A stretch of DNA of 12,622 nt, taken from positions 1 to 12,622 of the forward strand of contig UQSF01000032.1 in assembly GCA_900543625.1 (NCBI GenBank). Reading direction: 5' to 3'. This DNA comes from an uncultured Eubacteriales bacterium (GTDB lineage Bacteria; Bacillota; Clostridia; Oscillospirales; Oscillospiraceae). The notes under the pieces are model-generated. The model was not told the DNA's origin. It did not search any database and saw nothing but the letters and a program-made list of their open reading frames with translations. Made by a program: the position numbers and the translations under genes. Shown here piece after piece: positions 5,748 to 12,568 of this stretch. Each line of letters starts with the position of its first letter. Position 1 is the stretch's first letter.

Positions 5748-7289
5748 GTGAAATTTTCCGAACTGATCACAAAGCTGCATTCAGCCAGTCAGCCGCATAT
5801 GCTCATGTACATCGACATTCGTTCCGACTGCGAGCTGGTGGACGTCAACATCCTTGCCTCCGGTCAGAGCGATGTGCAGGCCGGAACGCTCTATTTTGCC
5901 GACGCGGGGCAGCTGACACCGGATACCGTGCTGCCGACCAACCTGCTGTACTACGGCACGCTGCCGCCGGAGCTGGCGGGCAGACTGACGAACAGCGCCA
6001 TGATCGATCGCGGTGAATTTGCCGTGCTGTTTCAGACCGTAAAGGAGCTGCTGAGCTACCAGCAGTCCGACCAGCAGCTCTATACACAGGTGCTGTATAT
6101 GCTCTGCAACGGTGCGGAGCTGGACCGGGTGCTGACCAAAATGACCGACGTCACCGGCGACCTGTTCGTCGTGATCGACAGCACGGGAAAGCTCGTGGCC
6201 AAGACGAAAAACTTCTATGTGGACTACCCTCTGTGGATGCGGAGCATCGAGCAGGGATACTGCAGCGATATTCTAATGGAGTACATCGAGGACCGGCGGC
6301 GCAAAAACGAGTATTCCCTCTCGGACAAGCCCTTCACGCTCTTTTGCGAGCACATGCAGCGCTATCTGCTGTGCACGCGCATCGTCTACGACAATTTCAT
6401 GATGGGCTACGTCATCATCGTGAGCAAGACCGGCATGTTCAGCGCGGCCGAGCAGCAGATCATCCCGCTGCTGTCCAGCTCGGCAAAGGAGCGCATCGTC
6501 AGGAGCAACAACGGCAACTGGATCGATTACCGCGCCTCCCAGCTCAACAACATCTTTGCCGATATGCTCGCCGGCGCGCAGAACGTGGACATGGAGCGCC
6601 GCATGAAGCTGGCCAAGCTGAGCTTTCCGGAGCAGAAATGTCTGGCGATCATTCGGCCGGTCTATTATAAGGAGCCGGCCTACTACAAATCCCGCCTCAT
6701 TCCGGATATGCAGGCCATCTTCGGCAAGACGGCCTTTTCGGTGGTCAAGAACGATCTGGTGCTGCTGCTGACGGCGGCGGACGGCGGCACCATCACGCCC
6801 GAACAGCGCGCAGCGCTGGAGCAGTACACGCAGGGGCACCGGCTGATCGTCGGCATCAGCAACTGTTTTCAGGCCAACAACCAGCTTTCACTCCACTATA
6901 ACATGCTGCTGCAGACCTTGCAATTGGCCAAGCAGATGCGCTCGGACCAGAAGCTCTTCTTTTTCTCGGACTACGTGTATTACGCGCTGCTCGATCAGGT
7001 CGAGGACAAAAGCCTGCTGTCCTTCATCCGGCATCCCGCGCTCGACACGCTCATCCACTACGACCGCGAAAAAAGCGCCGAACTCTACCAGACGCTGCGC
7101 GTATTCACCAAATGCGGCTTTAACAAGGCGCACACCTCCGAGCGGCTCTTTCTGCACCGCAACACCGTCAACTACCGCATCGCACAGATCGAATCCATCT
7201 GCGGGATCGACCTTTCGACGACAGAGCTGCTGTTTTCGCTCCAGCTGTCTTTTCTGATCGACGGCTATCTGAACAACGTCGCCTTCTGA
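5748..7289 (+). CDS. PucR/CdaR-family transcriptional regulator
   Basis: The 513-aa protein ends in the PucR C-terminal helix-turn-helix domain: about 428-503, with TLRVFTKCGFNKAHTSERLFLHRNTVNYRI spread over 439-468 and the HRNTVNYR signature at 460-467. Ahead of it lie a diverged region resembling the CdaR GGDEF-like module (about 276-400) and a GAF-like segment (about 125-250, DLFVVIDSTGKLVA then YVIIVSKTGMFSAAEQQII). The first 100 residues resemble no family I can name. Such proteins sense small metabolites and usually activate catabolic operons. The GTG start is fixed by the strong SD GAGGAGG (5734-5740) 7 bases upstream. It has its own promoter and terminator and stands between two operons sharing a sequence motif, so it is their likely controller (inference). 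Confidence 0.88.
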   Translation: MKFSELITKLHSASQPHMLMYIDIRSDCELVDVNILASGQSDVQAGTLYFADAGQLTPDTVLPTNLLYYGTLPPELAGRLTNSAMIDRGEFAVLFQTVKELLSYQQSDQQLYTQVLYMLCNGAELDRVLTKMTDVTGDLFVVIDSTGKLVAKTKNFYVDYPLWMRSIEQGYCSDILMEYIEDRRRKNEYSLSDKPFTLFCEHMQRYLLCTRIVYDNFMMGYVIIVSKTGMFSAAEQQIIPLLSSSAKERIVRSNNGNWIDYRASQLNNIFADMLAGAQNVDMERRMKLAKLSFPEQKCLAIIRPVYYKEPAYYKSRLIPDMQAIFGKTAFSVVKNDLVLLLTAADGGTITPEQRAALEQYTQGHRLIVGISNCFQANNQLSLHYNMLLQTLQLAKQMRSDQKLFFFSDYVYYALLDQVEDKSLLSFIRHPALDTLIHYDREKSAELYQTLRVFTKCGFNKAHTSERLFLHRNTVNYRIAQIESICGIDLSTTELLFSLQLSFLIDGYLNNVAF

Positions 7290-7305
7290 CGGCGGCCGCA
7301 GCCTG

Positions 7306-7342
7306 AAAACCGGACCGGCAAAGCTTTCCGGTCCGGTTTTTT
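7306..7342 (+). terminator. Strong rho-independent terminator of the regulator gene
   Basis: A 13-bp perfect stem (7306-7318 with 7328-7340) with a 9-base loop runs into a six-T tract (7337-7342), starting 17 bases after the stop codon. It separates regulator transcription from the transporter operon. A four-T run on the other strand makes weak bidirectional use possible. Confidence 0.92.
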
Positions 7343-7407
7343 GCGTCAAAAACGGTTTCCGGAGCAAAATGCGGATTGGTCTCTATGACAAAAATTTGAC
7401 CGGATAC

Positions 7408-7417
7408 TGTGCACGGC
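7408..7417 (-). promoter_or_regulatory. Candidate operator, inverted 10-base copy upstream of the transporter promoter
   Basis: TGTGCACGGC on the plus strand is the exact reverse complement of GCCGTGCACA, the core of the 14-bp repeats at 5570 and 5617. Its centre is about 45 bp upstream of the predicted start at 7458 and just upstream of the -35 box, the classical position for an activator. A degenerate GGGCACAACCGA follows at the start site (7453-7464). Confidence 0.55.
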
Positions 7418-7422
7418 AAACA

Positions 7423-7451
7423 TTGTCGAATTCCTGTCAAGCAAATATAAT
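7423..7451 (+). promoter_or_regulatory. Predicted sigma-A promoter of the transporter/SDR operon
   Basis: TTGTCG (7423-7428) and a perfect TATAAT (7446-7451) are separated by 17 bp. The predicted start is near 7458, giving a leader of about 146 nt before the MFS start codon. The imperfect -35 box together with the adjacent motif at 7408 suggests activator dependence. Confidence 0.7.
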
Positions 7452-7502
7452 GGGCACAACCGAACAAAACCGATGTGTATCCCGCAGGGACACACGAACG
7501 CA

Positions 7503-7570
7503 GCTCCGCAGCCGTCCGTCGCGGCGGTGCGGAGCGCTCCGGACGGCTGTCTGCCCGGCTGCCGGAGCGC
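7503..7570 (+). promoter_or_regulatory. Structured leader with competing stems upstream of the MFS gene
   Basis: Three stems can be drawn. Stem 1 pairs GCTCCGC (7503-7509) with GCGGAGC (7529-7535). Stem 2 pairs CAGCCGTCCG (7509-7518) with CGGACGGCTG (7540-7549). Stem 3 pairs GCGCTCCGG (7534-7542) with CCGGAGCGC (7562-7570). Stem 2 conflicts with both others, whereas 1 and 3 are nearly compatible, so the leader has two alternative folds. No T run follows, so a transcriptional attenuator is unlikely. The SD at 7591 lies outside the stems. I recognise no known riboswitch class. Confidence 0.5.
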
Positions 7571-7603
7571 AGGACCATGTCAATGATAGAAAGGAGAATC
7601 TCG

Positions 7604-8863
7604 ATGGAAAAGACGATCGAGAATATGGATCGCAACCGCCTTGGAATCCTGATCCGCTGCCTGGTGATTTTGCTCATCACCGGCGTGACCAACTCTGCAG
7701 CCGTATTTGTTTCCCCGCTGGCAGCACACTTTAACTGGACCGCAGACGCCATCGCAAACGTCAGCACGACCATGCTGCTGTGCTGGACGCCCGGCGCTCT
7801 GATCGGCGGCACGCTCATGTCGAAGATCGGCGCAAGAAACGCCATGCTGCTCGGCGCCGTGCTGTTCCCGCTCGGCACGCTGACCAGCAGCTTTGTGCCG
7901 CAGTCGGCCCCGTGGCTGCTGTATGTGACCTTCAGCTTCCTGCAGGGCCTCGGCAACGGCCTTGCCTACACCGTGGCCACCTATGTCTCCACCGGCTGGT
8001 ACCCGGACAAGCGCGGCCTCGTTTCCGGCCTGTGCATGGCCTTCACCGGCGGCTCGTCCGCCTTCCTCGCGCCGATCTGCTCGAAGCTCGTGCAGTCCAC
8101 CGGCATCATCTCCACGCTGCGCATCGTCGGCCTCGTGTCTCTGGTCGTGTGCGTCGTGTGCGCACTCGGCGTCCGTCAGGCGCCTGTCGGCTACACGCCC
8201 GCCGGCTTTGCCGGCTCCGCCTCGAGCGCGGAGACGCAGCTCGAGAGCTATAACGTGCGCCGCGCACTCAAGACCCGTCCCATCTGGCACCTGATCGTGT
8301 GCACCGCCTTCTTCCCGACGATGTATATGATCATGTTCCCGCGCTTCTCCGTGTACATGACCGACGCCGGCTTCACGCTGAGCGCGGCCACGCTGGGCGT
8401 GTCGATCTACTTCATCGCCAACACCCTCAGCCGTCTGTTCCTCGGCGCGCTGTGCGACAAGATCAGCTACAAGCACGTCTACGGCATCTGCGGTGCGCTG
8501 TGCATCCTGTCCGCCATCTGCCTGATCGCCGCACACTCGCTGTTCATGTTCTACCTCGGCTATGCGCTGCTCGGCCTCGGCTTCGGCGCCACCAACAGCG
8601 TCTACCCCGTCACGATCAACAAGTCCTACGGTCCGGTCTACGCCGGCGGCATCTACGGTGTGGCCCTGTTCGGCTACATGATCTTCTGCACGCTCATCAC
8701 GCCGCGCATCAGCGCCGCGCTCGTTGCCTCCACCGGCGGCTACACCGCCTCGTTCATCTATGGCATCGTGCTCTCGTGCGTCGCCGTTGCGTCCATGTAC
8801 CTGATCCCGAAGGTGGATCGCAAGCCCCTCGATGCGGCCGAGAAGCAGGCCGAATCCGTGTAA
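7604..8863 (+). CDS. MFS transporter, OFA (oxalate/formate antiporter-like) family
   Basis: The 419-aa integral membrane protein should have about 12 transmembrane helices in two halves, with a central cytoplasmic loop at about 195-220. The signature between TM4 and TM5, GWYPDKRGLVSGL (121-133), matches the W-[FY]-P-D-[KR]-RG pattern of the OFA subgroup. MFS motif-A-like loops occur at 68-81 (GGTLMSKIGARNAM) and 271-280 (GALCDKISYK). OFA carriers typically move small organic acids, but many are unassigned. The ATG at 7604 was chosen because AAGGAG (7591-7596) lies 7 bases upstream; in-frame ATGs at 7577 and 7583 have no SD. It is the first gene of a three-gene operon, 24 bp before the GntP-type permease, and its codons are strongly C-ended. 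Confidence 0.88.
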   Translation: MEKTIENMDRNRLGILIRCLVILLITGVTNSAAVFVSPLAAHFNWTADAIANVSTTMLLCWTPGALIGGTLMSKIGARNAMLLGAVLFPLGTLTSSFVPQSAPWLLYVTFSFLQGLGNGLAYTVATYVSTGWYPDKRGLVSGLCMAFTGGSSAFLAPICSKLVQSTGIISTLRIVGLVSLVVCVVCALGVRQAPVGYTPAGFAGSASSAETQLESYNVRRALKTRPIWHLIVCTAFFPTMYMIMFPRFSVYMTDAGFTLSAATLGVSIYFIANTLSRLFLGALCDKISYKHVYGICGALCILSAICLIAAHSLFMFYLGYALLGLGFGATNSVYPVTINKSYGPVYAGGIYGVALFGYMIFCTLITPRISAALVASTGGYTASFIYGIVLSCVAVASMYLIPKVDRKPLDAAEKQAESV

Positions 8864-8887
8864 TCCCGATCGGAAGAGGTGTCAACA

Positions 8888-10201
8888 TTGGGCGTCATCG
8901 GCTGTATCCTTGGTTTTCTGATCGTTATCTATCTCTGCTATAAAGACTGGTCGGTCTATCTGGCCACATTTGCCGGCGCGTGCGTCGTCATCGCCTGCAA
9001 CACGCTGCCGTTTATCGACAGCCTCGTCGGCGACTATGTCAGCGGTATGTTCACCGCCGTCAAGAGCTTCTTCTTCATGATCCTCTTCGGCTGCCTGCAG
9101 TCGAAGATCTACACGGAGAGCGGCGCCGCCTACACCATCGCCGACACCGTCATGAACCGCCTGCTCAAGGAAAACATGAGCAATACCGGCAAAAACCTCA
9201 TCGGCATGTCTGTGATCCTGGTCATCGGCACCATCCTCAACCTCGGCGGCATCATCGCCGGTGTCGTCATCGTGCTCATGTACCCGATCACGCTGGTCAT
9301 TTTCGAGCGCTGCGATATCCCGAAGAAGTTCATCCTCGGCATTCTGGGCGCGGGCTCCTTCACCTTCACGCTGACCATCCCCGGCAGCCCGCAGGTCACG
9401 AACGTGGCCGCCATGACCGTGCTCGGCACGGCGGCCGACGTGGCGCTGGTGCCCGGTCTCGTGGGCGCAGCGGCGGAGATCGCCGCGATCCTCGTCATCA
9501 TGAACCTGCTCATCAACCGCGCCCGCAAACGCGGCGAGCACTTCGAGCTCCACCCGCTCGACCCGCGTTATGACAGCACAGGCAGCAAGCCGAAGCTGAT
9601 CGTCGCCCTCATTCCGATGGCCGTCCTTTTCCTGCTGTTCAACATCTGGAAGCTCAACATCAACATCTGCCTGCTGTGCTCCATCGCGCTGTCCCTCGTG
9701 CTGTTCTGGCCGCAGCTGCGCCGCAGGGATCTCAAGGCCATGCTCAACAGCGGCGCCGTCGACTCCGTGCCCATGACCATGACCGTCGCCGCGATCTGCG
9801 GCTTCGCCGGCGTCATCACCAACACGGACGCGTTCCAGTCCATGATCACCGCCATCACAAGCATCAGCATCGCGCCGATCCTCATCTGCTGGGTCGTTGT
9901 GGCGCTCATGTGCATGCTCACCGGCGGCTCGTCCACCGGCCAGCTCGTCGCGCTGCCGATCATCGCGCCGAAGCTGCAGGCGCTCGGCCTGACGGCCAGC
10001 ACCATCCACCGCGTGTCCGCGTTTGCGGCCACCACGCTCGACTCCATGCCCTATTCGGGCAGCATCCTCATGCTGCTGCCCATGTGCCACATGAAGCTCA
10101 AGGAGGTCTACCCCGCCCTGTTCGTGACGACCGTCATCGCCACGACCGTCGGCACCGCCGCCGTCACGCTCATGTGCGTCCTGTTCCCGGGTCTCGCCTG
10201 A
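8888..10201 (+). CDS. GntP-family permease (gluconate/organic acid symporter-like)
   Basis: The 437-aa, very hydrophobic protein has about 11-12 predicted membrane helices. GntP/ion-transporter-superfamily landmarks include IPGSPQVTN (about 164-172) followed by VLGTAADVALVPG, then LTGGSSTGQLVALPI (about 334-348), and LDSMPYSG (364-371) followed by a late HMKLKEVYP. Family members carry gluconate and related hydroxy or branched acids with protons. I place the start at TTG 8888, because GGAAGAGGTG then lies at a proper SD distance; GTG 8879 would bury the SD in its own codon, and the difference is only three residues. It sits between an MFS carrier and an SDR in one operon, so two unrelated carriers serve the same regulon. 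Confidence 0.85.
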   Translation: MGVIGCILGFLIVIYLCYKDWSVYLATFAGACVVIACNTLPFIDSLVGDYVSGMFTAVKSFFFMILFGCLQSKIYTESGAAYTIADTVMNRLLKENMSNTGKNLIGMSVILVIGTILNLGGIIAGVVIVLMYPITLVIFERCDIPKKFILGILGAGSFTFTLTIPGSPQVTNVAAMTVLGTAADVALVPGLVGAAAEIAAILVIMNLLINRARKRGEHFELHPLDPRYDSTGSKPKLIVALIPMAVLFLLFNIWKLNINICLLCSIALSLVLFWPQLRRRDLKAMLNSGAVDSVPMTMTVAAICGFAGVITNTDAFQSMITAITSISIAPILICWVVVALMCMLTGGSSTGQLVALPIIAPKLQALGLTASTIHRVSAFAATTLDSMPYSGSILMLLPMCHMKLKEVYPALFVTTVIATTVGTAAVTLMCVLFPGLA

Positions 10202-10243
10202 GCCCCGCGATCCCATCCTGATTTACAGAAAGGAAGTCCAGAC

Positions 10244-11134
10244 ATGAAAGAATTCAAGAACAAAGTTGCCGCCATCACCGGCTCCGCCACCGGCATCGGC
10301 CGCGCCTTCGCCGAAGAGGCTGCCAAGCGCGGCATGCGCCTCGCCCTCATCGACATCAACACCGAAGGCCTCGAGGAGACCAAGGCCATCTGCGAGAAGG
10401 CCGGTGCGGCAAAGGTCGTCACCATCAAGACCGACGTCACGAAGTATGAAGAGGTCCGCTTCAGCATCCTGCGCGTCATGCAGGAGTACGGCCAGCTCGA
10501 CCTGATGTTCGCCAACGCCGGCATCGCCACCGCCGGCTGGGTCTACAACCATCCGCCTCAGGACTGGGCCTGGGCCATGAACACGAACGTGCTCGGCCTG
10601 ACCTATTACGTGCACGAGGTGCTGCCCATCTTCAAGCAGCAGGGCACGCCCTGCCACTTCCTGTTCACCGCATCCATCGCCGGCCTGATCACCGGCCTGC
10701 GCTACAACACGGCCTACCTTGCGAGCAAGCATGCCGCCGTCTGCATCGCGGAGGCCGTGCGCGACCTCGCCGAGAACGACCCCGACTACAGCATGATGGG
10801 CGTGAGCGTGTTCTGCCCCGAATATGTGCACACGAACATCCACAACAGCGAGGATCACCGCCCGGCCGACTACAGCGTCCCGTGCGACCCGTTCTACGCC
10901 ACCGACAGCTACTGGGATTACCGCCGCCTGTTCGACAGCAACATCACAGTCAAGGGCATGAACCCCGCCTTCGTCGGCCCGTACCTGTTCGAGGCTGTCG
11001 AGGAGAACCACATGTACAAGGTGCCGCATATGCACACCCACGAGCAGATCCGCGCACGCCACAGACGCATCGAGTCCGACCTTGAGCGCGAGGAAGCGCT
11101 GCACGAGAAATACGCCCCGCTGCAGAAATACTGA
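10244..11134 (+). CDS. SDR-family NAD(P)-dependent oxidoreductase, 296 aa with C-terminal extension
   Basis: This is a classical SDR oxidising or reducing a hydroxyl/carbonyl pair. Visible are TGSATGIG (12-19), Asp64 in the KTDVT stretch, NAG (91-93) and catalytic Ser144, Tyr158 and Lys162 (YLASK). It then has a long substrate loop and about 45 extra charged residues at the C-terminus beyond the usual 250-aa core. A charged tail rich in His, Arg and Glu (about 260-296) should be helical. The sequence differs clearly from the other SDR in this window, so the two are not recent duplicates. The SD AAAGGAAG lies just upstream of ATG 10244. It is last in the MFS-GntP-SDR operon, 42 bp after the permease and ahead of a strong terminator. 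The substrate is unknown. Confidence 0.88.
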   Translation: MKEFKNKVAAITGSATGIGRAFAEEAAKRGMRLALIDINTEGLEETKAICEKAGAAKVVTIKTDVTKYEEVRFSILRVMQEYGQLDLMFANAGIATAGWVYNHPPQDWAWAMNTNVLGLTYYVHEVLPIFKQQGTPCHFLFTASIAGLITGLRYNTAYLASKHAAVCIAEAVRDLAENDPDYSMMGVSVFCPEYVHTNIHNSEDHRPADYSVPCDPFYATDSYWDYRRLFDSNITVKGMNPAFVGPYLFEAVEENHMYKVPHMHTHEQIRARHRRIESDLEREEALHEKYAPLQKY

Positions 11135-11163
11135 TCCGATCCCTTTCTTTTCGCAGCACCCCA

Positions 11164-11193
11164 AAAGCCCCGCCGGTTTTCCGGCGGGGCTTT
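11164..11193. terminator. Bidirectional terminator between converging SDR and anti-sigma genes
   Basis: A perfect 13-bp stem (11164-11176 with 11181-11193) has a TTTT loop. AAA...TTT flanks give a T run on the plus strand (CTTTC) and a slightly longer one on the minus strand (CTTTTGG). It lies 29 bases after the SDR stop and 29 bases after the anti-sigma stop on the opposite strand, so it most likely serves both. Confidence 0.85.
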
Positions 11194-11222
11194 CGCGATT
11201 TCAGTCCGGTTTCCATCCCTGC

Positions 11223-11906
11223 TCACAGCTCCTGCAGCATGAGGGAAAACGCCTCCCGGAACGTGAGCCCGCTGCGCACGGTGAGCTGCACATCCGGCGC
11301 GCCGTCCACCGTGACTGCGTAGAGCGTCTGCGGCGGCAGATTTGTGAAGATGCACGACCGGTGCTTTGCGTCCAAGGTTGCGACCATGGTGTTTTCGCGC
11401 GTCTCGCCCACCTGCCAGAGCCGCACCGTCACGGGCGCATCCGGCAGCGCATCCGCCGAGACGACGAGCCGCGCCGTTCCGGTTGCAAACACATGCTCGC
11501 CGACCTCCTCGGCGCTGCCGCTGACCGCACGCCCGGCGAGGTCGGTCGCTCCGGCCGGGAGCGCGGCAGAAGCAATGCTCCCCGACTGACCAAGGATCAC
11601 GAAGGTCTTGCCGATGAACACGAGAAACACGGCCAGCAGCACGCCCAGCACCGCGCAGAGCGCGCGCTGGCAGCGCTTGCGGCGGCGCATTTTCCGCGCC
11701 AGAGCACGTGCGATCCCGTCCGTACCGGGGTCCTCCGCCGCGGGCGCAGCGGGCGTCAGATCGCGCCGCAGCTGCGCATATTGCGCCCGGCAGGCCGGGC
11801 AGGCGTCCATGTGCGCCTCGAGCGCCGCACGGCTGTCGACGCTGCAGCAGCCGTCCAGATAGAGCGGCAGCAGATCCGCCGCCATACCGCAGGTAATCGG
11901 GTTCAT
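11223..11906 (-). CDS. Membrane anti-sigma factor with zinc-finger (zf-HC2/ZAS) domain
   Basis: The 227-aa protein starts with a short anti-sigma zinc-binding domain. Cys6 and the HMDACPAC motif (H32, C36, C39) match the H-x3-C-x2-C pattern that holds ECF sigma factors. An Arg/Lys-rich stop-transfer region (about 66-80) precedes one membrane helix (about 82-105), leaving roughly 120 residues outside the membrane. That outer part is beta-rich in appearance and of no recognisable family. The protein should sequester the adjacent sigma factor until an envelope signal arrives. Its ATG overlaps the sigma stop codon (ATGA), with GGAGG inside the end of the sigma gene, the standard arrangement for fixed stoichiometry. 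The signal is not predictable. Confidence 0.88.
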   Translation of the reverse strand: MNPITCGMAADLLPLYLDGCCSVDSRAALEAHMDACPACRAQYAQLRRDLTPAAPAAEDPGTDGIARALARKMRRRKRCQRALCAVLGVLLAVFLVFIGKTFVILGQSGSIASAALPAGATDLAGRAVSGSAEEVGEHVFATGTARLVVSADALPDAPVTVRLWQVGETRENTMVATLDAKHRSCIFTNLPPQTLYAVTVDGAPDVQLTVRSGLTFREAFSLMLQEL

Positions 11907-12388
11907 GTCGATCCCTCCATTCGTTCGATGATTTTGTTTTTGGCGCGAAAGTACGTGACCTTCGCCCACGATTCGGACTTGCCGAAGATGTCCGCAATGT
12001 CGCGGAAGCACAGCTCGCCGAGCGTGCGCAGCAAAAACACTTCCTTATACTGCGCGCCCAGCTCGTGCACGTGGCGGTAGATCTGCTGCGCCTGCTCGCG
12101 GTCAAGAAAGCGCTCGACAAAGTCCGTCTCCGCCGGCAGGGTCTCAAGCGCGTCCGCGCCGACCGTGCGCGCGCTGCGCCGGCAGTCCTTGAGGTATGCG
12201 TTTTTCGCAATGGCGCACAGCCACGTCTCAAGCTTGCTGTCGCCGCGAAACGAATCAAAATGGGTGTAGGCGCGGTAAAAGGTCTCCGCCGTGAGCTCTT
12301 CGGCGACGGCCGCATCTCCGCACAGGGAGCGCAGGTAACGGAACACGAGCGGACTATAGGTTGTAAATATGACGTCGAACGTGTCCAT
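11903..12388 (-). CDS. ECF-family RNA polymerase sigma factor
   Basis: The 161-aa protein has the two-domain ECF build. Region 2 (about 8-75) includes YSPLVFRYLRSLCGD, ELTAETFYRAY and the DNA-melting/-10 contact region KLETWLCAIAKN. Region 4 (about 105-155) includes VFLLRTLGELCFRDIADIFGKSESWAKVTYFRAKNKI, spread over a typical helix-turn-helix. There is no region 1 or 3. The ATG at 12388 follows a strong purine-rich SD (GGAGGGG) 5 bases upstream and gives the normal ECF N-terminus; the open frame beyond it toward the window edge runs into the 5S rRNA and is not coding. It overlaps the anti-sigma gene by four bases and is preceded by an ECF-like promoter, suggesting autoregulation. Confidence 0.92.
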   Translation of the reverse strand: MDTFDVIFTTYSPLVFRYLRSLCGDAAVAEELTAETFYRAYTHFDSFRGDSKLETWLCAIAKNAYLKDCRRSARTVGADALETLPAETDFVERFLDREQAQQIYRHVHELGAQYKEVFLLRTLGELCFRDIADIFGKSESWAKVTYFRAKNKIIERMEGST

Positions 12389-12417
12389 CCTTGCCCCTCC
12401 CATCTCGATGTTCTGTC

Positions 12418-12448
12418 TATAAGAGTCCGCTGCATGCAAAAGGTTACA
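12418..12448 (-). promoter_or_regulatory. ECF-type promoter of the sigma/anti-sigma operon
   Basis: On the minus strand TGTAAC (12443-12448), followed by CTTTT, lies 17 bp before CTCTTATA (12418-12425). This resembles Bacillota ECF autoregulatory promoters such as those of SigX/SigM type (TGTAAC, 16-17 bp, CGTC or similar). The -10 element CTCT differs from CGTC. The start would be about 25-30 nt before the ATG at 12388. Confidence 0.55.
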
Positions 12449-12467
12449 GCGGATCTGCATTTTTCTT

Positions 12468-12503
12468 CTGCCGTGTCTGAAATCACACGGCAGGGCCATT
12501 GTA
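12468..12503 (-). promoter_or_regulatory. Possible second (housekeeping) promoter and hairpin upstream of the sigma gene
   Basis: On the minus strand TGATACAAT forms an extended -10 (TACAAT at 12498-12503) without a good -35. Immediately downstream is a 9-bp hairpin, CTGCCGTGT paired with ACACGGCAG (12468-12476 with 12485-12493), at what would be the transcript 5' end. It is followed by A-rich, not T-rich, sequence, so it is not a terminator. Support is moderate for the hairpin and weak for the promoter. Confidence 0.35.
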
Positions 12504-12536
12504 TCACAGCGGCGCGGAAAACGGTGCAGATATAGC

Positions 12537-12566
12537 AAAAGACCGCAGTCAAATGACTGCGGTCTT
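12537..12566 (-). terminator. Rho-independent terminator of the rRNA operon
   Basis: A perfect inverted repeat AAGACCGCAGTCA (12539-12551) / TGACTGCGGTCTT (12554-12566) is followed on the minus strand by TTTT (12540-12537). It begins three bases beyond the 3' end of the 5S rRNA, the usual position for an rRNA operon terminator. Confidence 0.88.
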
Positions 12567-12568
12567 CT

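Noticed and set aside
7435..7440. Perfect minus-strand TTGACA upstream of the MFS gene
   Set aside because: No acceptable -10 element lies 16-18 bp downstream on that strand, and the regulator terminator with converging transcription makes a minus promoter there unlikely.
7473..7586. 37-codon upstream ORF in the MFS leader
   Set aside because: No Shine-Dalgarno, no regulatory codon run, and its composition follows from the GC-rich stems.
8882..10216. 444-codon minus-strand open frame opposite the GntP-type permease
   Set aside because: The translation is Asp/Glu/Gly/His/Arg-rich low complexity, as expected from the complement of a hydrophobic gene; it has no start signal or domain.
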